Source: JAMOBE01 sp039908285 (GTDB taxonomy: Bacteria; Pseudomonadota; Alphaproteobacteria; Rhodospirillales; Rhodospirillaceae). From it: a stretch of 31,581 nt of DNA. The notes beneath the pieces were generated by a model. It made no database searches. It was not told where the DNA came from and saw nothing but the letters and a program-made list of their open reading frames with translations. Positions 1 to 7,961 of the stretch are shown here, one piece after another. The stretch lies in assembly GCA_039908285.1 (NCBI GenBank), contig JAMOBE010000037.1:1-31581 (forward strand), written 5' to 3'. The translations under genes were made by a program, and so were the position numbers. Numbering within the stretch: position 1 is the stretch's first letter; every line of letters starts with the position of its first letter.

Positions 1-9
1 TCACCCCGA

Positions 10-35
10 CCCTCTCCCCCTCGAGGGGGAGAGGG
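10..35. repeat. Dispersed palindromic repeat, copy 1
   Basis: A perfect 26-bp palindrome made of CCCTCTCCCCCTC followed directly by its reverse complement. It lies 41 bp downstream of the macB stop and could fold as a hairpin at the end of the macAB transcript, though no T-run follows on that strand. The same core occurs identically at 3289, 19733 and (cut by the window edge) 31562, and in variant form elsewhere. The left flank resembles the right flank of copy 2 in inverse orientation, so the unit is longer than the palindrome. The bases from 36 to 75 show nothing else. Confidence 0.9.
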
Positions 36-75
36 AGAAGGTTATTGGAAAGGCGCAGGAAGGCGCGGGCGGTCA

Positions 76-2019
76 TCATTCGGCCCCCAGGGCGACGACG
101 GGATCGAGCCTCGCCGCCTTCCGGGCCGGCATGAAGCCGAACACCAGTCCGGTGGCGAAGGCGCAGCCGAAGGCCAGCAGCACCGGTGGCAGGGACAGCA
201 CTACCGTCGATCCCAGCGCCCGTACCACCAGGGCGGTGGCGATGCCGCCGCCGACCCCCAGTACGCCGCCGATGGCGCAGACGACGATGGCCTCGGTGAT
301 GAACTGCAACAGGATGTTCCAGGTGCGGGCGCCGGTCGCCATGCGGACGCCGATCTCGCGGGTGCGCTCGGTGACGCTGACCAGCATGATGTTCATGACT
401 CCGATCCCGCCCACCAGCAGCGAAATCGCCGCGATGGAGCCGAGGAGGACGGTCAGGGTGTTCTGGGTCTGCTCCACCGTCTCGATGATCGAGGCCATGT
501 TGCGGATCTGGAAGTCCACGGTGCGGTGGCGTTCGGTGAGCAGGGCCTTGATGCGGGCCTCGGTGGCGGCGATCTCGGCCACGTCGTCCACCTGCACGGT
601 GATGGAGCGCAGGTGGCGCTGGCCGAGAAGCCGCAGGCCGCCGGTGCTCAGCGGCACGAACACCACGTCGTCCATGTCGCCGCCATAGGGGGTGGCGCCC
701 TTGGTGGCCATCACCCCGATCACCTGGAACGGTACGTTGTTGAGTAGGACGTATCGGCCGAGCGGGTCTCCCCCCTCCGGCAGCAGGGCCTTCAGCACCG
801 TCTGGCCGAGCACCGCCACCGGGGCATAGCTGCGGACATCGGCCTGGTCGAAGAAGATGCCGCTCGCCGTCGGCCACTCGCGGGGGATCGGGAACTCGGC
901 GGAGGTTGCGTCCACCATGGTCTGGTAGTCGACGCTGCCGAGACGGACGGTGACGCTGCCCTGCATCTCCGGCACGGCGCCCCGCACGTGGGGCAGGAGC
1001 CGGATCTCGTCGGCGTCGGCGGGAACCAGCGTCGCCACCGAGCCGCCGACGGTGAAGCGCAGGTTGGGCGCGCCCGGACGGACCAGCAGCAGGTTGCTGC
1101 CCATGGCCTGGATGCGGCCGACCACGTCCAGGCGGGCGCCCTCGCCGATGGCCAGCATGGCCACCACCGAGCCGACGCCGATGACGATGCCAAGGAGGGT
1201 CAGGACGGTCCGGAACAGGCTGGCCCGCAGCGAGCGGAGCGCCATCTTCACCGCCTCCAGCATGTCGGGACCGACGCCGCCGGTCCGCGCTGGAACGGGG
1301 GGGGCGACCTCGGACTCAGGTCGCCCGGGGGCGGGGCCGTCGTCGGACACTACGTGGCCGTCGGCGATGGTCACCACCCGGCCGGCCTCGGCGGCCACCT
1401 CGGGGGCGTGGGTGATCAGCACCACCGTGTGGCCATCGGCGTTGAGCTGGCGCAGGAGAGCCAGCACCTCGCGGCCGCTACGGCTGTCGAGGGCGCCGGT
1501 GGGCTCGTCGGCCAGGATCACCCGGCCGCCGTTCATCAGCGCCCGGGCGATGGACACCCGCTGCTGCTGGCCACCGGAGAGCTGGTTCGGCCGGTGGTCC
1601 AGGCGATCCCCGAGACCGAGGCGGATCAGGATCTCCCGCGCCCGCGCCAGGCGGCGGACGCGCGGCAGGCCGGCGTAGATGGCCGGCACCTCGACGTTCT
1701 CGACGGCGCTGGCGGTGGGTAGCAGGTTGTATTGCTGGAAGATGAACCCGAAGGCATCCCGCCGCAGCAGCGCCAGGGCGTCGCGATCGAGGGTGGAGAC
1801 GTCCCGGCCGGCGAACAGGTACCGCCCGCCGGTCGGACGGTCGAGACAGCCGATCAGGTTCATCAGTGTCGACTTGCCCGACCCCGACGCCCCCATGATG
1901 GCGACGAACTCGCCGGCGTGGATGGCGAGGTCGATGCCGTGCAGCACCTCGACCGCCAGGGCGCCGGTACGATAGGTCCGGGTGATGTCGCGCAGCTCGA
2001 TGAGGGGCGGGGCGGTCAT
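76..2019 (-). CDS. macB: MacB-type ABC transporter, fused ATPase-permease
   Basis: A 647-residue inner-membrane protein, the usual MacB length. It powers a tripartite pump with a MacA adaptor and a TolC-like outer channel; the family exports macrolides, peptides or lipoproteins, and the substrate here is unknown. The N-terminal ATPase has Walker A GASGSGKST (about 43-51), signature LSGGQQQR (147-154), Walker B VILADEPTG (about 167-175) and the H-loop His204. A linker leads to the MacB permease: first membrane helix near 269-292, a large periplasmic domain, then three helices at the C-terminus with the family motif GGIGVMNIMLVSVTERTREIG. The reading frame stays open upstream to 2583, but that part lies antisense to macA. 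The ATG at 2019 overlaps the macA stop as ATGA, which implies translational coupling. No tolC is in view. Confidence 0.93.
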   Translation of the reverse strand: MTAPPLIELRDITRTYRTGALAVEVLHGIDLAIHAGEFVAIMGASGSGKSTLMNLIGCLDRPTGGRYLFAGRDVSTLDRDALALLRRDAFGFIFQQYNLLPTASAVENVEVPAIYAGLPRVRRLARAREILIRLGLGDRLDHRPNQLSGGQQQRVSIARALMNGGRVILADEPTGALDSRSGREVLALLRQLNADGHTVVLITHAPEVAAEAGRVVTIADGHVVSDDGPAPGRPESEVAPPVPARTGGVGPDMLEAVKMALRSLRASLFRTVLTLLGIVIGVGSVVAMLAIGEGARLDVVGRIQAMGSNLLLVRPGAPNLRFTVGGSVATLVPADADEIRLLPHVRGAVPEMQGSVTVRLGSVDYQTMVDATSAEFPIPREWPTASGIFFDQADVRSYAPVAVLGQTVLKALLPEGGDPLGRYVLLNNVPFQVIGVMATKGATPYGGDMDDVVFVPLSTGGLRLLGQRHLRSITVQVDDVAEIAATEARIKALLTERHRTVDFQIRNMASIIETVEQTQNTLTVLLGSIAAISLLVGGIGVMNIMLVSVTERTREIGVRMATGARTWNILLQFITEAIVVCAIGGVLGVGGGIATALVVRALGSTVVLSLPPVLLAFGCAFATGLVFGFMPARKAARLDPVVALGAE

Positions 2020-3254
2020 ATGCGCGGCCTGTATCCCGATGGTTGGCCTCCGCCGCCGCCGCCCATCTTTCCCCCACCGCCGCCACCGCCACCAGCCCCA
2101 GCCGGTTTCGATGCCGTTTCCCGAGAGCCGACGATCACCTCGTCGCCCTCCTCGAGGCCCGAGAGGATCTGCGTCCGCACCCGGTCGCTGACCCCGACCG
2201 TCACCGACCGGGACTCCACCGCGCCGTCGCGGAGCACCCGCACGGTCCCCTTTCCTGGGCCCTTGCCCGGTTCGTTCGCCGGAGTGGTGCGCTTCGTCCC
2301 GCGGGCGCCGGCCTGGAGCGCCGCGGCCGGCACCAGCAGCGTGTCCTTCGCCTCGGCCAGGACGAAGAACACCTGGGCGCTCATCTGGATTCGCAGGTCG
2401 CGGGTCTCGTTGGGGACGTCGAACAGGGCATTGTACAGCACCACGTTGTTGAGGACCTCGGGGGACGGCAGGATCTGGCGCAGCGTTCCCCGCCGCCGCC
2501 GGTCCGGCTCCCCGAGGGTGGTGAAATAGACGTCCATGCCGAGCCGCAGGTTGTTGATGTCCGCCTCCGAGACCTGGCTCCACACGGTCATGGTATCAAG
2601 GCTGGCGATGCGCAGGATGATGGGAGCCTGCTGGCTGGCGTTGATGGTCTGCCCCTGCCGCGCCGGCAGGGTGACCACGGTGCCGCTCATCGGCGCGTGG
2701 ATCCGGGTATAGCCGAGGTTGGCCTCGTCGCCCTCCAGGGACGACTGGGTCTGCTGGATCTGGGCCTCGATGGCGGCGATCTGGGCCTCGGCGGCCTTGA
2801 CGGCGGTTTCACTGCTCTGGAAGGCGTCCTGGCTGGTGGCGTTGGCGCGCAAAAGGCGGTCCTGGCGCTCGAACTGCTGCCGGGCCAGGGCCCGCTGCGC
2901 CCGTTTCTCCGTCAGCATGGCCCGGAGGTTCTGCAACTGGGCCTGGGCCGAGGCCACCCGGGCGCGGTAGAGGGTCGGGTCGATCTCGGCCAGCAGATCC
3001 CCCGCCGCCACCACGTCGCCGATCTGGACGTGGATCTTGCGGAGCTGCCCGGAGACCTGGGTGCCCACGTCCACATACTCCATCGGCTGCAGGGTGCCCT
3101 GGGCGGAGATGGTCTGCTCGATGTTTCCCCGCGTCACTTTGGCGGTGACGTAGCGTTCCGCCTCGGCCGGTGCGCGTCCCCACTGCCACCAGGCCCCGCC
3201 GCCGCCGCCGGCCAGGATCAGGAGAAGCCCGAGGATCCACAGGACCTTGCGCAT
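2016..3254 (-). CDS. macA: MacA-type periplasmic adaptor (membrane fusion protein)
   Basis: A 412-residue RND/MacA-family adaptor. One N-terminal membrane anchor (about residues 5-24, rich in Leu and Gly) is followed by a lipoyl-like half (TLQPMEYVDVGTQVSGQLRKI), a long alpha-hairpin with coiled-coil character (about 95-185) and the second lipoyl half (IHAPMSGTVV). Beta-barrel and membrane-proximal domains follow. It would bridge MacB and an outer-membrane channel. The ATG at 3254 was chosen because the open frame upstream reads through the palindromic repeat and gives the typical junk peptide of such repeats. No clear ribosome site is seen. The C-terminus ends in an odd low-complexity stretch with two runs of Gly split by Lys-Met. 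Confidence 0.92.
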   Translation of the reverse strand: MRKVLWILGLLLILAGGGGGAWWQWGRAPAEAERYVTAKVTRGNIEQTISAQGTLQPMEYVDVGTQVSGQLRKIHVQIGDVVAAGDLLAEIDPTLYRARVASAQAQLQNLRAMLTEKRAQRALARQQFERQDRLLRANATSQDAFQSSETAVKAAEAQIAAIEAQIQQTQSSLEGDEANLGYTRIHAPMSGTVVTLPARQGQTINASQQAPIILRIASLDTMTVWSQVSEADINNLRLGMDVYFTTLGEPDRRRRGTLRQILPSPEVLNNVVLYNALFDVPNETRDLRIQMSAQVFFVLAEAKDTLLVPAAALQAGARGTKRTTPANEPGKGPGKGTVRVLRDGAVESRSVTVGVSDRVRTQILSGLEEGDEVIVGSRETASKPAGAGGGGGGGGKMGGGGGGQPSGYRPRI

Positions 3255-3288
3255 GTCAAAGCCCGAGAAGGAGCTTCGAGCCGATACC

Positions 3289-3328
3289 CCCTCTCCCCCT
3301 CGAGGGGGAGAGGGCCGGGGTGAGGGGG
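3289..3328. repeat. Dispersed palindromic repeat, copy 2
   Basis: The same perfect 26-bp palindrome as copy 1 (3289-3314), followed by CCGGGGTGAGGGGG. It sits between trmFO and macA, 34 bp upstream of the macA start, so it lies in the leader or promoter zone of macA. Translation through it in the macA frame gives the Pro/Arg/Gly-rich peptide commonly produced by intergenic repeats of this kind. Confidence 0.9.
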
Positions 3329-3352
3329 TGGGGCAACCGGCAAGGTCCTTGG

Positions 3353-3407
3353 GGCTTCTCCCCCCCCGCACCCCACCCGCACCCCCCTGAAGGGGGGGGA
3401 GAGGGCT
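3353..3407. repeat. C/G-rich imperfect inverted repeat, related to the dispersed family
   Basis: Poly-C tracts and CCCCCCT-GA-AGGGGGG pair around position 3389, followed by GGAGAGGG, which is also the right arm of the dispersed palindrome. It lies between the trmFO stop and copy 2, so two repeat elements sit side by side in this 174-bp gap. It may end trmFO transcription, but no T-run follows. Confidence 0.6.
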
Positions 3408-3428
3408 GTTGTTGGTTCTGGTGCCGGA

Positions 3429-4814
3429 TCATCCCTCTCTCTCCTCCCCGAGCCAGGCGTCCAGGGCGGAGCGGGCGCGGCGGGTGTAGGCGAGCTTGCG
3501 GTCCTTGCCCCTGAGTTTGCGGCGGGGCGGATGGCCGGGCACGTCCAGGACACTCGGCTCGGGGAACAGGCCGAAGTTGACGTTCATGGGCTGGAAGGTC
3601 TGGGCATCGGCGCCGCCGGTGATGTGGGCCAGCAGGGCGCCAAGGGCCGTGGTGGGCGGCGGCGGGATCGGCTCCCGGCCGAGGCGCTGGTCCACGGCGA
3701 AGCGACCGGCGAGCAGCCCGATGGCCGCACTCTCCACATAGCCCTCGCAGCCGGTGACCTGGCCGGCGAATCGCAGCCGCGGCATGGCCTTCAGGCGCAA
3801 CGCCGCATCCAGCAGCCGGGGGCTGTTGAGGAAGGTGTTGCGGTGGATTCCGCCGAGCCGCGCGAACTCGGCCCGCTCCAGCCCTGGTATGGTGCGCAGC
3901 AGCCGGACCTGCTCGCCGTGGCGCAGCTTGGTCTGGAAGCCCACCATGTTGTAGAGGGTGCCGAGGGCGTTGTCCTGGCGCAACTGGACGACGGCGAAGG
4001 GGCGCTCGTCGGGGCGGTGGGGGTTGGTGAGCCCGACCGGCTTCATCGGCCCGAAGGCCAGGGTGTCACGGCCGCGCTCCGCCATCACCTCGATGGGCAG
4101 GCAGCCCTCGAAGAAGGGGGTACCCGTCTCCCAGGCGTGGAAGGCCACCGTGTCGGCGGCGCGGAGCGAGTCGACGAAGGCGTAATACTGGTCGCGGGTC
4201 AGCGGGCAGTTGATGTAGTCGCGTCCATCTCCTCCGTCCGCGCCCTTGTCGTAGCGGGACTGGAACCACGCCACCTCCATGTCGATGGAGTCGCGGTGAA
4301 CGATGGGGGCGATGGCGTCGAAGAAGGCGAGGGAGTCCTCGCCGGTGAGGCCGCGCAGCGCCTCGGCCAGGGCCGGCGAGGTCAGCGGGCCGGTGGCGAT
4401 GATCACCTCGTCCCAGTCGGGTGGCGGCAGGCCCGCCACCTCTCCCCGTTCGATGCGCACCGACGGCTGGGCGCCGAGCGCCTCCTCCACCGCCGCGGCG
4501 AAGCCCTCGCGGTCCACGGCCAGGGCGCCGCCGGCCGGCACCTTGTGGGCATCGGCCATGGCCATGATCAGCGAGCCCGAGCGGCGCATCTCCTCGTGCA
4601 GCAGCCCGACGGCGTTGTGGTCGGCGTCGTCGGAGCGGAACGAGTTGGAGCACACCAGCTCGGCCAGGCGACCGCCGACATGAGCCGGCGTGGGGACGAG
4701 GGGGCGCATCTCGTGGATCACCACCGGTACCCCGGCCCGGGCAAGCTGCCAGGCGGCCTCGCAGCCGGCCAGTCCGCCGCCGACGATGTGAACGGGTGGG
4801 AGGATGGTGGTCAT
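3429..4814 (-). CDS. trmFO: Methylenetetrahydrofolate-tRNA-(uracil-5-)-methyltransferase TrmFO
   Basis: A 461-residue flavoprotein that makes m5U54 in the tRNA T-loop using methylene-tetrahydrofolate and reduced FAD. The N-terminus is a dinucleotide-binding fold (IVGGGLAGCEAAWQLARAG, Gly at 12-14 and 17). The two family cysteines are visible: Cys55 in ELVCSNSFRSDD and Cys238 in FEGCLPIEVMAERG. Other family blocks are GPMKPVGL, NMVGFQTKL and GQVTGCEGYVESAA. The length is normal. The ATG at 4814 is the first start ahead of the FAD motif, with no obvious Shine-Dalgarno. It is transcribed divergently from the rhodanese gene and stands alone, with repeats separating it from macA. Confidence 0.96.
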   Translation of the reverse strand: MTTILPPVHIVGGGLAGCEAAWQLARAGVPVVIHEMRPLVPTPAHVGGRLAELVCSNSFRSDDADHNAVGLLHEEMRRSGSLIMAMADAHKVPAGGALAVDREGFAAAVEEALGAQPSVRIERGEVAGLPPPDWDEVIIATGPLTSPALAEALRGLTGEDSLAFFDAIAPIVHRDSIDMEVAWFQSRYDKGADGGDGRDYINCPLTRDQYYAFVDSLRAADTVAFHAWETGTPFFEGCLPIEVMAERGRDTLAFGPMKPVGLTNPHRPDERPFAVVQLRQDNALGTLYNMVGFQTKLRHGEQVRLLRTIPGLERAEFARLGGIHRNTFLNSPRLLDAALRLKAMPRLRFAGQVTGCEGYVESAAIGLLAGRFAVDQRLGREPIPPPPTTALGALLAHITGGADAQTFQPMNVNFGLFPEPSVLDVPGHPPRRKLRGKDRKLAYTRRARSALDAWLGEEREG

Positions 4815-4856
4815 ACGTCTGACTTAAGCCCATTGCCGGCCCAAGTCCAGGACGGC

Positions 4857-4885
4857 TTGACAGGACCGGGCGCCGCGGATACCTG
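4857..4885 (+). promoter_or_regulatory. Candidate sigma70 promoter for the rhodanese gene
   Basis: A perfect -35 box TTGACA (4857-4862) is followed after 17 bp by TACCTG (4880-4885), a weak -10. A start of transcription near 4892 would leave about 15 nt before the ATG at 4907 but about 30 nt before the GTG at 4922. That fits the later start better. Confidence 0.5.
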
Positions 4886-4906
4886 TGCGGCCGGATTACA
4901 CCGCGC

Positions 4907-5362
4907 ATGGAGGACACGGGGGTGCAGGGAACGGACCTGGATATCACGACGATTCTCAGCGTCGCCGCGCTGATCGGCGCCTTCGTGGTCATGAAGTACC
5001 TGCCGAAGCTGCTGGCGGGGGTGCCGTTCGAGGCTCCGGCCGATCTCAAGGCGCGCCTGGACCGCGGCGAGGACCTGCTGGTGGTGGATGTGCGGACCGC
5101 CGCCGAGTTCACCGGCCCCGACGGTCACGTGGCCGGGTCGCTCAACCTGCCGCTCTCCGAGCTTGGCGAGCGGCTGAAGAGCCTGTCCGGGAAGCTTGAG
5201 CCCCACCGGACGGCCCCGGTCTACCTGATGTGCCGCACGGCCAACCGGGCAGCCCACGCGGCGCGCATCTTCGTCAAGAGCGGCTTCACCGACGTCAAGG
5301 TGGTGGACGGCGGCATGGTCCGCTGGTCGCGCCAGGGCCTGCCCTCCAGCCGCTACGATTAA
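4907..5362 (+). CDS. Membrane-anchored rhodanese-like sulfurtransferase
   Basis: A 151-residue single-domain rhodanese. A hydrophobic helix at about residues 14-33 anchors it, and the rhodanese domain (about 44-148) probably faces the cytoplasm. The active-site loop is CRTANRA with the catalytic Cys109 in VYLMCRTANRA. Upstream are the substrate-pocket motif VVDVRTAAEF and the GHVAGSLNLP block. Family members move sulfane sulfur between thiol acceptors; the partner here is unknown. The start is uncertain. GGAGG at 4909-4913 lies 8 nt before an in-frame GTG at 4922, which would give 146 residues starting VQGTDLDITT, whereas the ATG at 4907 has no ribosome site. I favour the GTG but list the longest form. 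Its TAA and the TAA of znuA share the palindrome TTAA. Confidence 0.88.
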   Translation: MEDTGVQGTDLDITTILSVAALIGAFVVMKYLPKLLAGVPFEAPADLKARLDRGEDLLVVDVRTAAEFTGPDGHVAGSLNLPLSELGERLKSLSGKLEPHRTAPVYLMCRTANRAAHAARIFVKSGFTDVKVVDGGMVRWSRQGLPSSRYD

Positions 5363-6282
5363 GGCCCGCCGAGACACGTTCTGAGGGAGCGGGCGTTCGA
5401 CCGCATCATCTCGAAATACTGGTCAGAACCGCTCGCGACCGCCGCGCCGTTCGGATCCAGAATGCCGGTGCGGGCCGGCGTGCCCTCGGTGAGGGTCTGG
5501 AACAGTTTTGGCGGGAACTGAGGTTCCTGGAACACGCAGACGATTCCCGACGTCATCAGTCGCCGCCGCAGGTCGGACAGGCGCCGGGCGCCGGGCGGGC
5601 GCTCCGGGCTCACCGTCACCGCACCGACCGCCCGCAGGCCATAGCGGCGCTCGAGATACTGGTAGGCGTCGTGAAAGACGATGAAGCCCCGCTCCCGCAC
5701 CGGCGTCAGCAGGTCGCGCACCTCCCTGTCCAGGGCATCGAGTCGTTCGAGCAGGCGGCCGGCGTTGGCGCGGTAGAGATCGGCGTGTCCGGAGTCGGCC
5801 GCCGCCAGGGCCTCTGCTGCCGCGGCTACGATGCGCCGGGCGTTGTCGGGGTCGAGCCACAGGTGCGGATCCATTCCTCCGTGGTCGTGGCCCTCCTCCC
5901 ATGAATCGACAGGGCGGGCCGGGTGCAGGGTCAGGCCCGGCAGGTTCATCAGCTCGACCACGGTGGTGCCGCCGCCGAGGCCGGCGAGCGGCCGGGCCAG
6001 GAAGCCCTCCAGTTCAGGGCCGACCCAGAACACCAGACGGGCCTCGTTCAGCGCCCGGGCGTCGGAGGGACGCAGCGAATAGGTGTGGGGCGATACCCCG
6101 CCCCGCAGCAGCAGCACCGGCGTGCCGGCCCCCTCCATTACCCCGCTCACCAGGGAATGCACGGGGCCGATGCTGGTCACCACCGTCATCGCCATGGCCG
6201 TTGGAGAGACGAGGGCCAGGGCCAGGACGAGAACGAGAACGAGAGGGTGGCACCACCGCCGGAAACACGCCATGCTCGCCAT
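5359..6282 (-). CDS. znuA: Zinc ABC transporter periplasmic binding protein
   Basis: A 307-residue cluster A-I metal-binding protein that captures Zn(II) in the periplasm for ZnuBC. The signal peptide covers residues 1-31 (hydrophobic core LVLVLVLALAL, cleavage near AMA). The expected zinc ligands are present: His66 (GGVSPHTYSLRPSD), His140 (MDPHLWLDP), His204 (FHDAYQYLERRYG) and Asp276 (LDPNG). The charged loop that is often long and His-rich in ZnuA is short here (EEGHDHGG). Two ATGs (6282 and 6273) both precede the signal peptide; 6282 has a GAGG 8 nt upstream. The open frame further upstream is not signal-like. It is divergent from znuC across about 100 bp, and its stop overlaps that of the rhodanese gene tail to tail. 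Confidence 0.93.
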   Translation of the reverse strand: MASMACFRRWCHPLVLVLVLALALVSPTAMAMTVVTSIGPVHSLVSGVMEGAGTPVLLLRGGVSPHTYSLRPSDARALNEARLVFWVGPELEGFLARPLAGLGGGTTVVELMNLPGLTLHPARPVDSWEEGHDHGGMDPHLWLDPDNARRIVAAAAEALAAADSGHADLYRANAGRLLERLDALDREVRDLLTPVRERGFIVFHDAYQYLERRYGLRAVGAVTVSPERPPGARRLSDLRRRLMTSGIVCVFQEPQFPPKLFQTLTEGTPARTGILDPNGAAVASGSDQYFEMMRSNARSLRTCLGGP

Positions 6283-6310
6283 TGCCAGGGACCTCGTTCT
6301 TCGGTTATCT

Positions 6311-6327
6311 CTCCCGGACGGCGGGAG
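6311..6327. promoter_or_regulatory. Inverted repeat between divergent znuA and znuC, possible operator
   Basis: CTCCCG and CGGGAG are separated by GACGG in the 100-bp gap between the divergent zinc uptake genes. A regulator could act on both promoters here. It does not look like the AT-rich Zur box usual in Alphaproteobacteria, so a Zur role is only a guess. The rest of the gap shows no convincing promoter boxes. Confidence 0.3.
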
Positions 6328-6382
6328 TCCAACGATTCCACAGTAGTGCGATCGCCACCGTGCCGCAATTCCGGAGCGTTTC

Positions 6383-7156
6383 ATGACCGCTGCGCCGTCC
6401 GAGCCGCCGCCGCTGATCGAGGGGCGGAGGCTGTGCCTGAGCCTCGGCGGCACGGTCGTGCTGCAGGACGTGGACATCGCCGTCCAGCCTGGACAGGTGG
6501 TGACGCTGATCGGCCCCAACGGCGCCGGCAAGACGACCCTTGTCCGGGCGATGCTGGGTCTGGTGCAGCCGGACCGGGGGGAGGTGCGGCGCCGGCCGGC
6601 CTTGCGCATCGGCTACATGCCGCAGCGGCTGGCCATGGACCCGACCCTGCCGCTGTCGGTGGAGCGCTTCCTGCGGCTCGGGCGGCCGGCGGGAGCCGCC
6701 CGCCTCGCCGAAGCCCTGGCCGAGGTCGGGGCCTCCCACGTCATCGGCAAGCCGATGCAGCGCATCTCCGGCGGCGAGACCCAGCGGGTGCTGCTGGCGC
6801 GGGCGCTCTTGCGTGACCCGGATCTGCTGGTGCTGGACGAGCCGGTGCAGGGGGTGGACGTGGGCGGCCAGGCCGATCTCTACGCCCTCATCGGCCGGCT
6901 GCGGGAGCGCCACGGCTGCGGAGTCCTGATGGTGTCCCATGACCTTCACCTGGTGATGGCGGCCACCGATCAGGTGGTGTGCCTCAACCGCCACGTCTGC
7001 TGCGCCGGCGAGCCCCGCTCGGTCAGCCGTCACCCCGAGTACGTCGCCCTGTTCGGCGCCGCCGGAGCCGAGGCCCTTGCCGTCTACCACCACCGCCACG
7101 ACCACCACCACGACCTGGGCGGAGAGGTGGCGTCCGGGGAGCATCATCATGGATGA
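6383..7156 (+). CDS. znuC: Zinc ABC transporter ATP-binding protein
   Basis: A 257-residue cytoplasmic ATPase of the zinc importer. Walker A is GPNGAGKTT (44-52), the signature SGGETQ (129-134), Walker B LLVLDEP (148-154) and the switch His186 (VSHDLH). The stretch GCGVLMVSHDLHLVMA with CLNRHVCCAG is typical of ZnuC. The C-terminus is His-rich (VYHHRHDHHHD, then EHHHG). The family carries a similar tail, so it marks ZnuC identity and may sense zinc. GGAG lies 6 nt before the ATG. The gene overlaps znuB by 8 bp. Confidence 0.96.
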   Translation: MTAAPSEPPPLIEGRRLCLSLGGTVVLQDVDIAVQPGQVVTLIGPNGAGKTTLVRAMLGLVQPDRGEVRRRPALRIGYMPQRLAMDPTLPLSVERFLRLGRPAGAARLAEALAEVGASHVIGKPMQRISGGETQRVLLARALLRDPDLLVLDEPVQGVDVGGQADLYALIGRLRERHGCGVLMVSHDLHLVMAATDQVVCLNRHVCCAGEPRSVSRHPEYVALFGAAGAEALAVYHHRHDHHHDLGGEVASGEHHHG

Positions 7157-7961
7157 CTTCGTCATGCGGCCCATGGATGACTTCGTCCTCCGGGCCCTGC
7201 TGGGCGGGATCGGCGTCGCCGTGGTGGCGGGGCCGCTCGGCGCCTTCGTGGTGTGGCGGCGGATGGCCTATTTCGGCAGCGCCATTTCCCATTCGGCGCT
7301 GCTCGGGGTGGCGCTCGGGCTGCTGTTCGGGTTCGACACCACCGTCGGGGTCATCGCGGTGTGCGTCGGGCTGGCGGCCCTGATCGTGTTGATGCAGCGG
7401 CAGCGCCAGCTCACCGACGACACCCTGCTCGGCATCCTGTCCCACGGTACCCTGGCCATCGGACTGGTGGCCCTCGCCTTTCTCGATCGCGTCCGGGTGG
7501 ACCTCATGGGCTATCTGTTCGGCGACATCCTGGCGGTGAGTGCGGGCGACCTGTGGTGGAGCCTGGGCGGTGGTGTCGCGACTCTCGCCGTGCTGGCGGC
7601 CATCTGGCGACCGCTCCTGTCCGCCACCGTGCACGAGGAACTGGCCCGGGTCGAGGGCGAGCCGGTGGCGGTGAGCCGCGCCGTCTACATGCTGCTGCTG
7701 GCCCTCTACATCGCCGTGGCCATGAAGGTGGTCGGGGTGCTGCTGATCACCTCGCTGCTGGTGATCCCGGCCGCGACCGCCCGCCGCTTCGCCACGACGC
7801 CCGAGTCCATGGCCGGCATCGCCGCGCTGTTCGGCGCGACGGCGGTGATGATCGGACTCGCCGGCTCGTTCAGCGTCGATACCCCGTCGGGACCCAGCAT
7901 CGTCGTCGCGGCCCTCGCCCTGTTCGGGGTGAGTCTGCTGGTGCGGCGCCGACCGGGGTGA
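7149..7961 (+). CDS. znuB: Zinc ABC transporter permease
   Basis: A 270-residue multi-pass ABC-3 family permease that forms the zinc channel with ZnuA and ZnuC. It is hydrophobic throughout. Family blocks are GPLGAFVVWRRMAYFGSAIS, HSALLGVALG and VGVLLITSLLVIPAATARR. The start at 7149 has GGGG-AG about 7 nt upstream inside znuC. Upstream codons in the same frame give a Thr-rich shadow of the ZnuC His tail and were left out. A second in-frame start (MDDFVLRALLGG) is possible because the N-terminus repeats MDDFV. Its TGA directly abuts the reverse stop of mobB (TGATCA), so there is no space for a terminator between them. Confidence 0.95.
   Translation: MDDFVMRPMDDFVLRALLGGIGVAVVAGPLGAFVVWRRMAYFGSAISHSALLGVALGLLFGFDTTVGVIAVCVGLAALIVLMQRQRQLTDDTLLGILSHGTLAIGLVALAFLDRVRVDLMGYLFGDILAVSAGDLWWSLGGGVATLAVLAAIWRPLLSATVHEELARVEGEPVAVSRAVYMLLLALYIAVAMKVVGVLLITSLLVIPAATARRFATTPESMAGIAALFGATAVMIGLAGSFSVDTPSGPSIVVAALALFGVSLLVRRRPG

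Noticed and set aside
6283..6382. A classical alphaproteobacterial Zur box between znuA and znuC
   Set aside because: No AT-rich palindrome of the expected kind is present; only a GC-rich inverted repeat was found.
7085..7156. His-rich C-terminus of ZnuC as an unusual addition
   Set aside because: Other ZnuC proteins, including that of E. coli, have a comparable His-rich tail, so it is a family trait.
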